DNA of 64,000 nucleotides, from contig NZ_QPJW01000005.1 of the NCBI RefSeq assembly GCF_003337355.1, forward strand, positions 1 to 64,000, read 5' to 3'. This stretch comes from Fontibacillus phaseoli (lineage in GTDB: Bacteria; Bacillota; Bacilli; Paenibacillales; Paenibacillaceae). The notes under the pieces are model-generated. The model made no database searches. It saw nothing but the letters and a program-made list of their open reading frames with translations, and was not told the DNA's origin. The position numbers and the translations under genes are program-made. Positions 45,314-57,222 of this stretch are shown one piece after another. Within the stretch, counting starts at the first letter, position 1, and every line of letters starts with the position of its first letter.

Positions 45314-47157
45314 ATTATTACCGCCTGTTTTTTTCTGAAGCAAACTATTCTCGATAAAGCTAGTTGGTCAGGAATTTTGCCTGCATTCAAATATTCTCCA
45401 ACCGATATATGATCTAATATTTCAAATCCATTATCATTAAGCTCATTGATCAATTCAAATAGATGCCAAAACACATCATAAACATTGAATGATGCCCACT
45501 TAAGGGAAGAGCGTAACTGAGTTTCTGCCGATGTATTAGGGAAATCCGCGAGAATTATCCCACCTTCTTCTAAAAAGTCATTCAGCTTTTTATACAGAAT
45601 TTTTCTATCATTATAATTAAAGTGTCGAATAAATCTAAATACTGTGATAATGTCATACTTTTTATCTGTCATAAAATTAAAAAAGTCATTCTTAACATAA
45701 CAAACCGTTCCTGACAATTTTTTAACGGAAGTAGCTATCATAAAAGAGGAGTTTTCAACGGCAGTTATTTCTCCAAAACCAAGCAAAGCCTGAAGAATCC
45801 TTCCATCTCCAGAGGCAATATCCAAAATTTCATTTTCCCCAAAAGATTTTTGAGAAAACCTTTTAATAAGCAGATTGACGGCCATTCGCTCTAGCTTATC
45901 GTAAGTTCTCATCGGAAATTCCGAAAACCTAGATACATCATAATTTTGTGCAATAAATGAATCATTGTAGTATTCAGCCATTCCGATGCGATCCATCACT
46001 AAGTACTTTCCGTTAGCATCCAACTCTTCCTGCCATTCTTTCAATGTCGGTGAAGGCATCTGACTTATTAGTTCATTATAGATTTTCAAGTAGTTATTAT
46101 TCTCGAAATTATTAATATCAAACAGTTCTTTGCCATATCTATCGGCATTTAGCTTATAGTAATTGTAATTCTCCTCGATTTTTTTAAGCTTAGCTACCAT
46201 CTCCGCACTGTCGCTTTTTGAAACAACTCCTATTTCATAACTAGTAATAATATCTTTTAAACCGACATACTCTGATACCAAAACAGGGATGCCGTAGAGA
46301 ACTGATTCAACAATAGATAATGGGCATGAATGATTATTATTGTTTGAAGTATATGGCGCAATCATGACGTCAATATCGTCGTAAAATTTCTCCATATCCA
46401 AAAATCCATTATGAATCTCTACATTATTGACATTTGATTCTCTGCACAGATCTACCATTTCTTGGTAACCCTCATATCTCCATGCAAGTTTGAATTTGTA
46501 ATCACTCAGTTGCTTCGCTACAGAAACGAGTAAATATATCCCCCGGTCCTCCCATATATCTTTTGACAAGGGGGAAGATGCGAATCCAATTGTAAAACAT
46601 TTATCTCCGGACCTTGTCTGTTGACTTTTTACCAAGCCATTCTTAAGCTTAGGAAGCATAATATGGGCTTGGAGCCCTACTTGTTCAAAAGCCTCTTTAA
46701 CAAAAGTTGATTCAACAAATAAATATAAGTTTCCAACATCTATAGCATGTCTTAAATGTATCAAATAACCTTCATCATATTTATTTAATCCGACCATACC
46801 AGTAATAGTATACAAAGTAACAAATGAAGAAGGAGAATAACTTTTCTCAAACAAATAATATCCATCTAAGCTATCTGCAAAAATATGAATAATATCAGGT
46901 TTTTCCTTTTGAAGTAAACCACCAAAGTTCATACCCCAGTAATAAATATCATATTGTTCTTCATACTTTTCTACATTGTCACCCAATTCTTCTTCCAGTG
47001 AAATAAACTTGAAGTCAACTCTATTGTCTATAGATTTATAGGTTTGATAATAAGTTCGCGCCTCTTTTTTTATTGCTTCAATATCCTTATCTTTCTTAAA
47101 TGAAAAACAAAAAATATATATTTTGGGGTTTTTTAAAATCAAATTGTTATTGAACAT
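45310..47157 (-). CDS. Glycosyltransferase-methyltransferase fusion
   Basis: 615 residues. Residues 1-360 form a GT4-like GT-B transferase (FTIGFASSPLSKDIWEDRG, MIAPYTSNN, SCPLSIVESVLYGIPVLVSE with the donor-site Glu284). Residues 385-615 form a class I SAM-dependent methyltransferase (motif I NEILDIASGDGRIL at 442-455, followed by VENSS and YDIITVFRFIRHF). A transferase that adds a sugar and methylates it would cap the chain; WsaE of Geobacillus S-layer glycans combines these activities. Adjacent to wzt, which fits recognition of the cap for export. Confidence 0.82.
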   Translation of the reverse strand: MFNNNLILKNPKIYIFCFSFKKDKDIEAIKKEARTYYQTYKSIDNRVDFKFISLEEELGDNVEKYEEQYDIYYWGMNFGGLLQKEKPDIIHIFADSLDGYYLFEKSYSPSSFVTLYTITGMVGLNKYDEGYLIHLRHAIDVGNLYLFVESTFVKEAFEQVGLQAHIMLPKLKNGLVKSQQTRSGDKCFTIGFASSPLSKDIWEDRGIYLLVSVAKQLSDYKFKLAWRYEGYQEMVDLCRESNVNNVEIHNGFLDMEKFYDDIDVMIAPYTSNNNNHSCPLSIVESVLYGIPVLVSEYVGLKDIITSYEIGVVSKSDSAEMVAKLKKIEENYNYYKLNADRYGKELFDINNFENNNYLKIYNELISQMPSPTLKEWQEELDANGKYLVMDRIGMAEYYNDSFIAQNYDVSRFSEFPMRTYDKLERMAVNLLIKRFSQKSFGENEILDIASGDGRILQALLGFGEITAVENSSFMIATSVKKLSGTVCYVKNDFFNFMTDKKYDIITVFRFIRHFNYNDRKILYKKLNDFLEEGGIILADFPNTSAETQLRSSLKWASFNVYDVFWHLFELINELNDNGFEILDHISVGEYLNAGKIPDQLALSRIVCFRKKQAVII

Positions 47158-48772
47158 CGATTTTAATCCCTGCCTCTATATTCATATTTACCAATCCAAT
47201 GGATTTAATATCATTTAAGACCCGTATAAAAGAGACATCAATCATGCGATCAATTGTAACAGTTTCATTTCCCGATTGGTCTGTAATTCCTAAAGTTAAA
47301 AAATACGTCCCTTCATTTAAATAATTCGGGAATTGTAACTCAGTAATTATAGTGTCGCCTTTACTAACAGTACCTATCTTTTCCCCTAAAATTTTGGTAT
47401 TAGTACCGAATACTTCGATCCCATTTATTGTTTTTATAATCACACCAAAAACAGGAGAGGATATTTGCTCAAACACCTCAGCCTTAATGTAAATGTTGAT
47501 TTTTTCTCCACTTTTGAAAATTGTTGTTGAAACGCCTTCCTGATCTTTTAATTCATAATCAATTATCTTAGCTTTTCCATTTCCGTATCGCAATTCTTTA
47601 CTTTCATTCTCAGTATGAGCTGCCACTTGGAGATTTGCTGTCAATGACATCTTTTGGTAGTAATTCACAACTTCATTTGAACTACCCTCGAATATTAAGC
47701 TTCCATCATAAATGATGCCTACCCGGTCACATAAAGCTCTAACAGCATTCAAATCATGTGTTACTAAAATAATTGTTTTTCCCAAAGCCTTAAATTCTTC
47801 AAATTTCGAATAACACTTTCTTTGAAACACTTCATCCCCGACTGCCAAAGCCTCATCGATTATAAGTACATCCGGGTCAACATGAATGGCCAATGAAAAA
47901 GCTAGCCTAACATACATACCACTTGAATAACTTTTCACCGGTTTATCAAAGAAATCTCCTATAGCAGCAAATTCTTGGATAGCCCCCATCTTTTTTTCTA
48001 TCTCATGACTTGGAATGCTATATAAATAACTATTGTAGATAACATTCTGTCTGCCGGTTAATTCCGGATGAAATCCCGCACCTAACTCAAGCAATGCTGC
48101 AATTCTGCCATTAACTTTAAAAACGCCCTGGGTATGTTGCTTAGTTTGAGCAAGGATACTAAGCAACGTGCTTTTTCCGGAACCATTGAAACCAATAATT
48201 CCGTATGTTTCCCCTTTTTTCACCTCAAACGAAAGGTTTTTCAAAGCCCAAAATTCTTGATGTTTTTTTACTATTCCAGCAGAAAATAATTCAATCAATT
48301 TAGCGCTATTTTGAGAATACAATTTAAACTTTTTACTCAGTCCCTTACAAACAATCGCCAAGTTCTGATCTACTCCATTTTCTTCGGCATTAGATGAATC
48401 CTTAGTTAAATCCACTCCGATAATGAGAGAATCCGAACCATACGATTTAAACCAGGAATCCCCTTCACGTACTAAATCCCACTCCATGTCTATGGAATCG
48501 AGTTTTGAATAAACAATATAGTTGCATTTTACTAATACGCTCTCACCCGGGGCTATATTATATGGCAATTTTGTGCGCATACCTTCAATAACAGCACCCT
48601 TATCATTTTTATAATGATAGCCTATTAAAACCGGATGATCTTTATTGTACGCATACCATACTTCCTCGCCAATGTTTGTTATTAATAATGAAATTGAGCT
48701 CATTCTACCCGAAGTCGTAATAACTTGTGTTTCTTCAACGATTGGAGTTATCCTCGCATTATATAGAATCAT
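47147..48772 (-). CDS. wzt: ABC exporter ATPase Wzt-like, with N-terminal and C-terminal beta domains
   Basis: 541 residues. The ATPase (about 137-360) has Walker A GFNGSGKST, signature YSSGMYVRLAFS, Walker B VLIIDEALAVGDE and the switch THD. The C-terminal part (about 390-541) matches the Wzt_C carbohydrate-recognition module. Unusually, 125 residues precede the ATPase: a beta-sandwich-like module (NIGEEVWY, HPVLIGYHYKN, GMRTKLPYNIAPGESV, WDLVREGDSWF) known from glycosyltransferase-associated proteins. It should power export of the lipid-linked glycan with the permease at 49508. The start overlaps the coiled-coil gene by 14 nt. Confidence 0.9.
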   Translation of the reverse strand: MILYNARITPIVEETQVITTSGRMSSISLLITNIGEEVWYAYNKDHPVLIGYHYKNDKGAVIEGMRTKLPYNIAPGESVLVKCNYIVYSKLDSIDMEWDLVREGDSWFKSYGSDSLIIGVDLTKDSSNAEENGVDQNLAIVCKGLSKKFKLYSQNSAKLIELFSAGIVKKHQEFWALKNLSFEVKKGETYGIIGFNGSGKSTLLSILAQTKQHTQGVFKVNGRIAALLELGAGFHPELTGRQNVIYNSYLYSIPSHEIEKKMGAIQEFAAIGDFFDKPVKSYSSGMYVRLAFSLAIHVDPDVLIIDEALAVGDEVFQRKCYSKFEEFKALGKTIILVTHDLNAVRALCDRVGIIYDGSLIFEGSSNEVVNYYQKMSLTANLQVAAHTENESKELRYGNGKAKIIDYELKDQEGVSTTIFKSGEKINIYIKAEVFEQISSPVFGVIIKTINGIEVFGTNTKILGEKIGTVSKGDTIITELQFPNYLNEGTYFLTLGITDQSGNETVTIDRMIDVSFIRVLNDIKSIGLVNMNIEAGIKIDVQ

Positions 48773-49493
48773 TCGTTTTCAACCCACTTTTGTTCATACT
48801 TTCAAAAGCTGATATTACTTCAGTCTCAAGATCCAAATTCTCCGGATTTTCTCTTAAAGCCATCAGAAGCAGATGGTATCGATTCAACTCATTATTATGA
48901 TTTCCTTCAAATACCGCAAGATCCCTATAAAGATTACTCTTTATATCCCTATTTAATTGAATTTTTAAAGTGCTTATTTGTTCGTTTATTTGATCTTCAC
49001 GGACTCTAATCTGCTCACTAATCTGTTCGCTGATTTTAGTCTGGAGCTCATCTTCATAAAAATTTCGGATACTCTCTACATTAGAACGAGCAACTTCCTG
49101 AAGTGCCATTTTGCATTCATCGATAATATCATTGGTTATTTCAACAGATATACTTTTAAAAAGCTCCTTATTTGAGGCATCATTATCCACTACTTGCCGG
49201 TCAACAACATATAACTGATCGATTACCTTCTGATTAAATTGAATCTGCTTCATAAAAATCGGGCGAAGCAATTTCCTCAAAAGCTTCTTTGTAGAAACAA
49301 TAAATTTCCCTGCAAATTTTCGATGGGAAAAGAATTCAATATCTAGAATATTATGATTGTCAATTAATGGTTTAAACGCAGCATCGTTTTGATTAGTAGT
49401 AGCTTGGTGCGGTAAACAATTATTTAGTTTAAACAAAATTCTATCGTGAATCCGCGTTTTCAATTGCTCTTCATTAAAATTAAGTTTTTCCAT
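48759..49493 (-). CDS. Coiled-coil protein between exporter permease and ATPase genes
   Basis: 244 residues, no signal peptide or membrane helix. Residues about 55-95 (FFSHRKFAGKFIVSTKKL, KQIQFNQKVIDQL) resemble a module found beside glycan glycosyl- and methyltransferases; residues about 100-200 are a long, charged coiled coil (EDELQTKISEQISEQ, EDQINEQISTLK). It could act as a scaffold or molecular ruler like the coiled coil of E. coli WbdD, but lacks catalytic motifs. SD GGAGG. Function is inferred from position. Confidence 0.65.
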   Translation of the reverse strand: MEKLNFNEEQLKTRIHDRILFKLNNCLPHQATTNQNDAAFKPLIDNHNILDIEFFSHRKFAGKFIVSTKKLLRKLLRPIFMKQIQFNQKVIDQLYVVDRQVVDNDASNKELFKSISVEITNDIIDECKMALQEVARSNVESIRNFYEDELQTKISEQISEQIRVREDQINEQISTLKIQLNRDIKSNLYRDLAVFEGNHNNELNRYHLLLMALRENPENLDLETEVISAFESMNKSGLKTNDSI

Positions 49494-49507
49494 GTTCCCC
49501 TCCAGAT

Positions 49508-50278
49508 TTAAATCAAGTCGGATATTTCATTTATCATACGCTTATAAACTATCCATCCAAATAGGAAGGTAATGATTGAAATCAAGAATATGTTGATGAA
49601 ATTAACAATATCTCCTTGCAAAATCAGAGTTTGATAAGATTCGATAAAATAATAAAGAGGATTGAATGACATGGTCTTCTTCAATCCATCCGGTAAAATA
49701 TCCAAGACATATACGATAGGCGTAAGCCAAAACCAAACTTGAATAATTATTGATGTAATTTGGTTTAAATCACGAAAGTGAACATTAAGGACAGAAAGGA
49801 TCATTCCAATGCCAGTACAAAAAATTTGTTGCAGAATTATAATTATAAAAACAGCAATGTAACTAAAATGCAGATCATAACCAATTCCCAATAAAACTAA
49901 AAATAATAAAGAGTAATTTATGACCAACTCAATAATCGAAGAAACTGTCAAGGAAAAGACAAGTATGGATTTAGGGAAATATATTTTCTTTACGATGTTC
50001 GAATTCTCAATAAAAACATTTTGAAACCTGGTAATTGTCGTATTAAAAATAGTCCATGCTAAGATACCAGAACTTAAGTAAACGCTGTAATCAAATTTAC
50101 CAGTATTCATTCCCGGTAACTTGGCCGCCATTATTTGTGAGAATACCGTAGTGTAAATAATAATATATGCAATTGGCATCAGAAGATTCCATAACAACCC
50201 GAATACTGAGCCTGCATATTTATTGCGAAAATCCCTTTTTACCATGTCCCAAATCATATAAAGGGTACCACTTCTCAT
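49508..50278 (-). CDS. wzm: ABC exporter permease Wzm/TagG-like
   Basis: 256 residues of the ABC-2 polysaccharide exporter type: RDFRNKYAGSVFGLLWNLLMP at the N-terminus, six membrane helices, FRDLNQITSIIIQVWFWLTP and FNPLYYFIESYQ. It forms the channel with the Wzt at 47147. The ATG at 50278 overlaps the upstream stop (ATGA), so the open frame beyond is ignored. Confidence 0.94.
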   Translation of the reverse strand: MRSGTLYMIWDMVKRDFRNKYAGSVFGLLWNLLMPIAYIIIYTTVFSQIMAAKLPGMNTGKFDYSVYLSSGILAWTIFNTTITRFQNVFIENSNIVKKIYFPKSILVFSLTVSSIIELVINYSLLFLVLLGIGYDLHFSYIAVFIIIILQQIFCTGIGMILSVLNVHFRDLNQITSIIIQVWFWLTPIVYVLDILPDGLKKTMSFNPLYYFIESYQTLILQGDIVNFINIFLISIITFLFGWIVYKRMINEISDLI

Positions 50279-51234
50279 AATTTTTCTAACCACTCTTCTT
50301 TTCTGATTTCCTCTAAAATATCTTCAAGGCTTCGATTCAGATCTATCCCTCTTTCCCAAGAGGTCTGATTTATGACTTTATCATTGCTTCCATAATAGAT
50401 TGGAATATCCACCGGCCTTAGTTTATCCGGATTCACCTCTATTGTAATTTCCGAAGGTGATAAAGATATCATTGCAAGAAGCAAATCTTCAATAGAGGTC
50501 GGCTTTCCAGAACAAAGATTATAAGTCTGACCTTTAATTCCCATCTCAGCAATTAATCTATATCCGTTGACAATATCCCTGACATCCGTGAAATCTCTTA
50601 AAGAGGAAAGATTCCCAACAGAAATAACTGGCTTCTGCCTGCCCTTTTCAATATTGACAATTTGATGAGCGAAATCCGGTACAACAAATCCCTTTTTCTG
50701 GCCTGGTCCAATATGATTAAAGGGTCTAACATGAATGATATCCATGCCGAAACCTTCAAAGAATTGTTTGGCCATTAACCCCGCACTCATCTTGGATACG
50801 CCATATGGATTAGTAGGATTAAGCATACTATTCTCTGTTATGGGAAACTCCATCTGCTTCGAATAACCATACTCCTCGGATGAACCTATGCTTATAATAC
50901 GAATATTACGGGATACTTGTTTTACAGCTTCAAATAAGTACATTGTTTTAACCGTATTCGAGAAAAAAGTGTCACTCGGCTGTTCCCAAGCTTCCTTTAC
51001 ATTGCTTTGTGCAGCCAAGTGAAAAATAACGTCCGGCTTTACCGTTGTTAATACTTGAACACATTCTTCTTTGTTACCCATATCGGAGACAATTAATTCA
51101 TCAATGGAATTCTCAGAAAAAAATGTAGGGGTTAATCTTGTTGTCCCGTAAACTTTAAAACGCTGGCTCATTAATAGTTGAGCCAAATGTCGTCCAGCAA
51201 ATCCATTCACGCCAGTAATCAGAGCAGTTTTCAC
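50275..51234 (-). CDS. rmd: GDP-6-deoxy-D-lyxo-4-hexulose reductase (GDP-D-rhamnose synthesis)
   Basis: 319 residues, extended SDR: ITGVNGFAGRHLAQLL, FHLAAQSNVKEAWEQP, GSSEEYG, YxxxK in NPYGVSKMSAG, RPFNHIGPGQ and SLRDFTDVRDIV. The sequence is of the RMD type that reduces the GMD product to GDP-D-rhamnose. A GDP-fucose synthase is less likely, since its epimerase features are absent. Directly downstream of gmd. Confidence 0.87.
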   Translation of the reverse strand: MKTALITGVNGFAGRHLAQLLMSQRFKVYGTTRLTPTFFSENSIDELIVSDMGNKEECVQVLTTVKPDVIFHLAAQSNVKEAWEQPSDTFFSNTVKTMYLFEAVKQVSRNIRIISIGSSEEYGYSKQMEFPITENSMLNPTNPYGVSKMSAGLMAKQFFEGFGMDIIHVRPFNHIGPGQKKGFVVPDFAHQIVNIEKGRQKPVISVGNLSSLRDFTDVRDIVNGYRLIAEMGIKGQTYNLCSGKPTSIEDLLLAMISLSPSEITIEVNPDKLRPVDIPIYYGSNDKVINQTSWERGIDLNRSLEDILEEIRKEEWLEKL

Positions 51235-51247
51235 GGTATATTTCCCT

Positions 51248-53318
<2,071 letters not shown>

Positions 53319-53322
<4 letters not shown>

Positions 53323-54512
53323 GATTTTCCTCCGAATTTCCATAATTCAATGTAGTTTAAACGTTCTTGTATCAATTTCCCGACAGCCGTCGGTGAAAAG
53401 TTCTCTTTGATATTTTTTTGACCGGCAAGAGCAATCTTGTCATAGAACTCTTTGTCGGCAGTTAATCTTTTCATATAGTCTCCTGCTTGACCAACATCCG
53501 GATCCGCCCATTGCTGGTATGCCTTATAAGGGCCGTAATCATTTCCAACTTGGATTAGCGTATAATCAACAAGACAGGAATTGCTTATATCCATAAAATC
53601 GGTATTTGAAGACCAGTTTGTTCCGATCACCGGCTTTCCAAGGTACATGGCTTCAGCCAATCCAAGGCCAAAGCCCTCACTACGGTGTAAGGATACAAAA
53701 CAGTCTGTTACGCATAGTAACGCATTAACATCATTTCGGCTGATCGTATCCGTAATTAAATGAATGTTTTGATAATCTCCTATTAGTGTCTCCAGTGCCT
53801 TGATATCAGTCGATCCGCTTTTGTAGCTATTAACTTTCAATACAAGTCCGACGCGAAAATCATCCGGCTTAAAAGCTGTTTTAAAAGCCTCCACTGCTGC
53901 TTTCGGATTTTTCCTTTCCTGATAGCTTTTCACGTCATACATAGAAAGAAATAGAAATGCATCCTTCGGTAAATGAAAGTACGCTCTATCTCGAGGTTCC
54001 GTGATTTTAACTTCAATAGAATGAGGAATCTTCACGACCGGAACCGGACTCTTTACAGCGACGGAATCTGCTACAAAAGTAGACGGAACCCATACTTCAT
54101 CCACCAAATTAAAACCTTCGAGCCACTCGTCAGGAAAATCGGGAAGCTCCCAATGCCAATATCCTATCGTATATTTATTTTGAAAAAGCGAATTCCCATA
54201 GTGCGCATATATTTCAGTCATCTGCTCGGCATTCACATGCAGCAAGTTTATATGATATGCCGGTTCAGTAACTTCTTTATGAGCCCAAGACATATCTTCC
54301 ATTCTGGCACTATTGGTACCTGTGAAATTAAGGATTCCGAACGGTATATCCACCGCATCCAAGTTATTGGCAGCGATTCTGCAAGATTCGCCGATCCCCA
54401 TTTCCGCCCTGGAATAGCCCAGCAAATTCACACCCTTCATACCGTTAGCAATATTGCGAGGTGAAGGACTCTTTTCAATAGGAAAAGCTTTCTTTAATAG
54501 CATTTTCTTCAC
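53319..54512 (-). CDS. Family 4 glycosyltransferase, first gene of the long operon
   Basis: 397 residues from GTG, GT-B: NLLGYSRAEMGIGESCRI, TIGYWHWELPDFPDEW, LSMYDVKSYQERKNPKAAV, VSLHRSEGFGLGLAEAMYLG with the EX7E donor site, and GKPVIGTNWSSNTDFM. It is close in layout to mannosyl- and rhamnosyltransferases of polysaccharide clusters. The GTG at 54512 lacks an SD, and the frame stays open and coding-like upstream to an ATT at 54605 that has GGTGG 8 nt before it, so the true N-terminus may be 31 residues longer. Confidence 0.83.
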
Positions 54513-54667
54513 TTTTTGTCTGACACTCGGCGGAATTATAGATGTGATAAGAGGCTTTACTTTAACCGCTAGCTTATATGTAACCTTATAAATAAAGTTT
54601 TTAATTTTTTACACCACCAAATCTTGGACGTTAGCCTGATGGAATCTAGCCCCATTCTATTCCTTAT

Positions 54668-54675
54668 GCTAAAAT
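54668..54675 (+). promoter_or_regulatory. Extended -10 of the O-antigen-ligase-like gene
   Basis: TGCTAAAAT on the plus strand (TG at 54667-54668, hexamer 54670-54675), 34 nt before the GTG start. No clear -35. The same 196-bp gap must also hold the promoter of the long minus-strand operon, for which no convincing hexamers are seen. Confidence 0.45.
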
Positions 54676-54708
54676 ACTTACGTATCTATTAGCAAAGGAG
54701 ATAAATAC

Positions 54709-57165
54709 GTGTCGAATCCAGTATACGGGAAAAAAGCCGCAACGTCGAGAAATGGGGAAAATTTGCCTGCGACGTTATGGGTGTTGATGGTTGGATTGAT
54801 TTTATTCTTGGTATGGGCACCGTTCCAGGCCGGGTTGTTTAATGGACTTGTTATGAATTTTGAAAAGTCCATTTATTGGGCAGTGTTGACAGGAAGCTTG
54901 TTGTTGATAGCCTGGGCGGCATTATTCTTCAAGCGAATCAAGTTAGAGGACCAACGGGATTGGACGGCCGTTTGGGTGCTGTTGATCCCGATTACCTACC
55001 TTCTGGGTCTGATCTCTGCAGCAAGCCAGTATTATGCGATGAACGCTGTACTCATTCAATGTCTGTATGCGATGCTGTTCATTATTGGTCTATATTTGCT
55101 TCAAAATAAGCAAAGTAATTCTATCATAGAAACGACCACAATTACTGTTGCATATATTATCGTCATGTTCGGCTTGCTGAACTGGCTCGGCCAAGGCCGG
55201 ACTGCGTCGGCGATCGTCGGCTGGTTTACGAAGACGGTTATAAACGGACAATATAATCAGGCCATTTGGGTCGATGCTAACGGTCCGCGTTTAGCCTCGG
55301 TGTTCCAGTACCCGAATACATACGCCGCTTTTTTGATGGCGTTCTTCTTTGTAGCGATTTTTGCGATCACCCGATCCCAAAAATGGTATAGCCAGGTAAT
55401 TCATGCCTTTATGCTGGTACCCATGGTGCTTTCGCTGCTGCTGACACTTTCCCGCGGCGGATTAGTGTTTCTTCCGGTTGTCTTTGTTATCTTGCTATTG
55501 TTCTTGAAACCGGCCAAGCAAATTCTTTGGATTCTGTATTGTATAATTGCTGCAGCAGCGACCCTGGCGGTTGCCAAACCGGTCACGGATTTGGGACAGC
55601 AATTTCATCTTGGGCAAATCGGCGACCCTGCCAAAGGCTGGGGATACGTGCTTGTTGCATCCGTCGTGGTGGCTGGGTTGGCCTGGGTAATTCAACGTTA
55701 CTTGGCTCCATGGCTGGAACAACGTACGGAACGCTGGTCTGCGAAAAAACTTGCAAACTTGTGGCTGCCGATCGTTTCTGTCGCAGCTGTTGTGGTTCTG
55801 GCTGTCTTGCTACTTGGTACTAGCCTTAAAAATGTTCTTCCGGGAAATATCGGACAGCGTTTGGAAAACATCAATTTACAGCAACATAGTTTGCTAGAAC
55901 GTTTAACGTTCTATAAAGATGCCGTGAAGGTAATTAAAGATTATCCCGTGATTGGAGCAGGCGGAGGCGCTTGGGCTTCCATTTTTGAAAAATACCAGAA
56001 CAACCCGTACGCCAGCCGTCAGGCGCACAGCTTTGTTATGCAATATCTGGTCGAAGTCGGGGTATTAGGCTTCATAGTACTACTCGCATTCCTTGCCTTC
56101 ATTTTTTATAAATATATTCGCGGCTATATTCATTCCGATGAAACAAAGCGAAATGATTACTTCATCTACTTTATCGTGGTCATATCGATTCTGGTCCACA
56201 GTTTAATGGACTTTAACATGAGTTACGTCTTTATCGGTATGCTTGTCTTCCTTGGATTGGGTGGTATGGCCGCTGCGATGGACAATCATCCGGTAAAGCG
56301 GTTTGCTTGGAAGTCAACCGGTTTCCGCACCCTGTATAGCGCTGTTCTGGTGGTCGGGGTACTGGTGTTGATTTTCACGTCCATCCGGTATATCCAAGCC
56401 AATAATGCAATCGAAAAAGGCAGAACATTAATGGCAACGAGCTCCGACTTCCAGGAAATCAAAGCCCCGTTTGCGGATGCACTCAAAAAGCGGAGCAACC
56501 ACCCGGATGCTATACTCAACTACAATGTTCTCCTTAGGGCCGTCTATGAACAAACTAAAGAAGAAGCATTTTTCAATGAAGACCTGAAGCTGTTGACGGA
56601 TGCGCTGAAAAAGGATGCGTTTAACAAAAATATTTACAATCAGCTCATCCTTCTCTATCAACTCAAAGGAGAAACAGACAAAGCTTATAATGTCCTGAAG
56701 GACAATGCAGACCGTTACACTTATGATCAAGACTGGTATGAAAGACTCATCGTGCAATCATTCGAAATGGGTTATCAGGCATTGGGAAATCAGGATGTGG
56801 CCCAAAAAGAGCAGTACTTCACCTCCGGACTCCAAGCCTTTGATCACGTAGTCCGTGGCGTGGAGCACCTGAAGAACCTGCCGAAGGGGCAGTTCCAAGG
56901 CAACCCATTTGCTGTAACCCCTACAATGGCGCTAAATGCCGGCAAGATGCAATTTATGATGAACAGGTCTGCCGAGGCTGTTGCCATCTTTAAACAAGGC
57001 TTAGGCCCGGATTTGAATGATCATACTAACCGGGAAATTGCCCGCTGGTATCTGGCTGCCTTGCAGAAGTCAGGAAGCACTGACCAGGCCGTCTATGATC
57101 AACTGATTCAAATCGATCCGAGCGAAAAAGATTCCATTGCACAACTTGTAGAGTTAACCTTCTAA
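54709..57165 (+). CDS. O-antigen ligase-family protein with C-terminal TPR region (WsaB-like candidate oligosaccharyltransferase)
   Basis: 818 residues: about 12 membrane helices to residue 565, with a large loop bearing the Wzy_C-type block (GAGGGAWASIFEKYQ, RQAHSFVMQYLVEVGVLGF), then about 230 soluble residues of TPR-like helices (DAILNYNVLLRAV, AYNVLKDNADRY, AEAVAIFKQGL). In Geobacillus S-layer glycan clusters a protein of this type (WsaB) is thought to transfer the finished glycan to the S-layer protein. Ligase, polymerase or transferase roles cannot be separated by sequence. GTG start with SD AAAGGAG at 8 nt. Confidence 0.85.
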   Translation: MSNPVYGKKAATSRNGENLPATLWVLMVGLILFLVWAPFQAGLFNGLVMNFEKSIYWAVLTGSLLLIAWAALFFKRIKLEDQRDWTAVWVLLIPITYLLGLISAASQYYAMNAVLIQCLYAMLFIIGLYLLQNKQSNSIIETTTITVAYIIVMFGLLNWLGQGRTASAIVGWFTKTVINGQYNQAIWVDANGPRLASVFQYPNTYAAFLMAFFFVAIFAITRSQKWYSQVIHAFMLVPMVLSLLLTLSRGGLVFLPVVFVILLLFLKPAKQILWILYCIIAAAATLAVAKPVTDLGQQFHLGQIGDPAKGWGYVLVASVVVAGLAWVIQRYLAPWLEQRTERWSAKKLANLWLPIVSVAAVVVLAVLLLGTSLKNVLPGNIGQRLENINLQQHSLLERLTFYKDAVKVIKDYPVIGAGGGAWASIFEKYQNNPYASRQAHSFVMQYLVEVGVLGFIVLLAFLAFIFYKYIRGYIHSDETKRNDYFIYFIVVISILVHSLMDFNMSYVFIGMLVFLGLGGMAAAMDNHPVKRFAWKSTGFRTLYSAVLVVGVLVLIFTSIRYIQANNAIEKGRTLMATSSDFQEIKAPFADALKKRSNHPDAILNYNVLLRAVYEQTKEEAFFNEDLKLLTDALKKDAFNKNIYNQLILLYQLKGETDKAYNVLKDNADRYTYDQDWYERLIVQSFEMGYQALGNQDVAQKEQYFTSGLQAFDHVVRGVEHLKNLPKGQFQGNPFAVTPTMALNAGKMQFMMNRSAEAVAIFKQGLGPDLNDHTNREIARWYLAALQKSGSTDQAVYDQLIQIDPSEKDSIAQLVELTF

Positions 57166-57182
57166 TTCCCACTCTGGGCACT

Positions 57183-57222
57183 AAAAAATCGGCCTCTCAT
57201 AAAAGAGAGTGCCGATTTTTTT
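57183..57222. terminator. Bidirectional terminator
   Basis: A-tract, stem AATCGGC-TCTC against GAGAG-GCCGATT, and T-tract on both strands. It serves the ligase-like gene (plus) and galU (minus), whose stop codon overlaps the last T residues. Confidence 0.9.
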
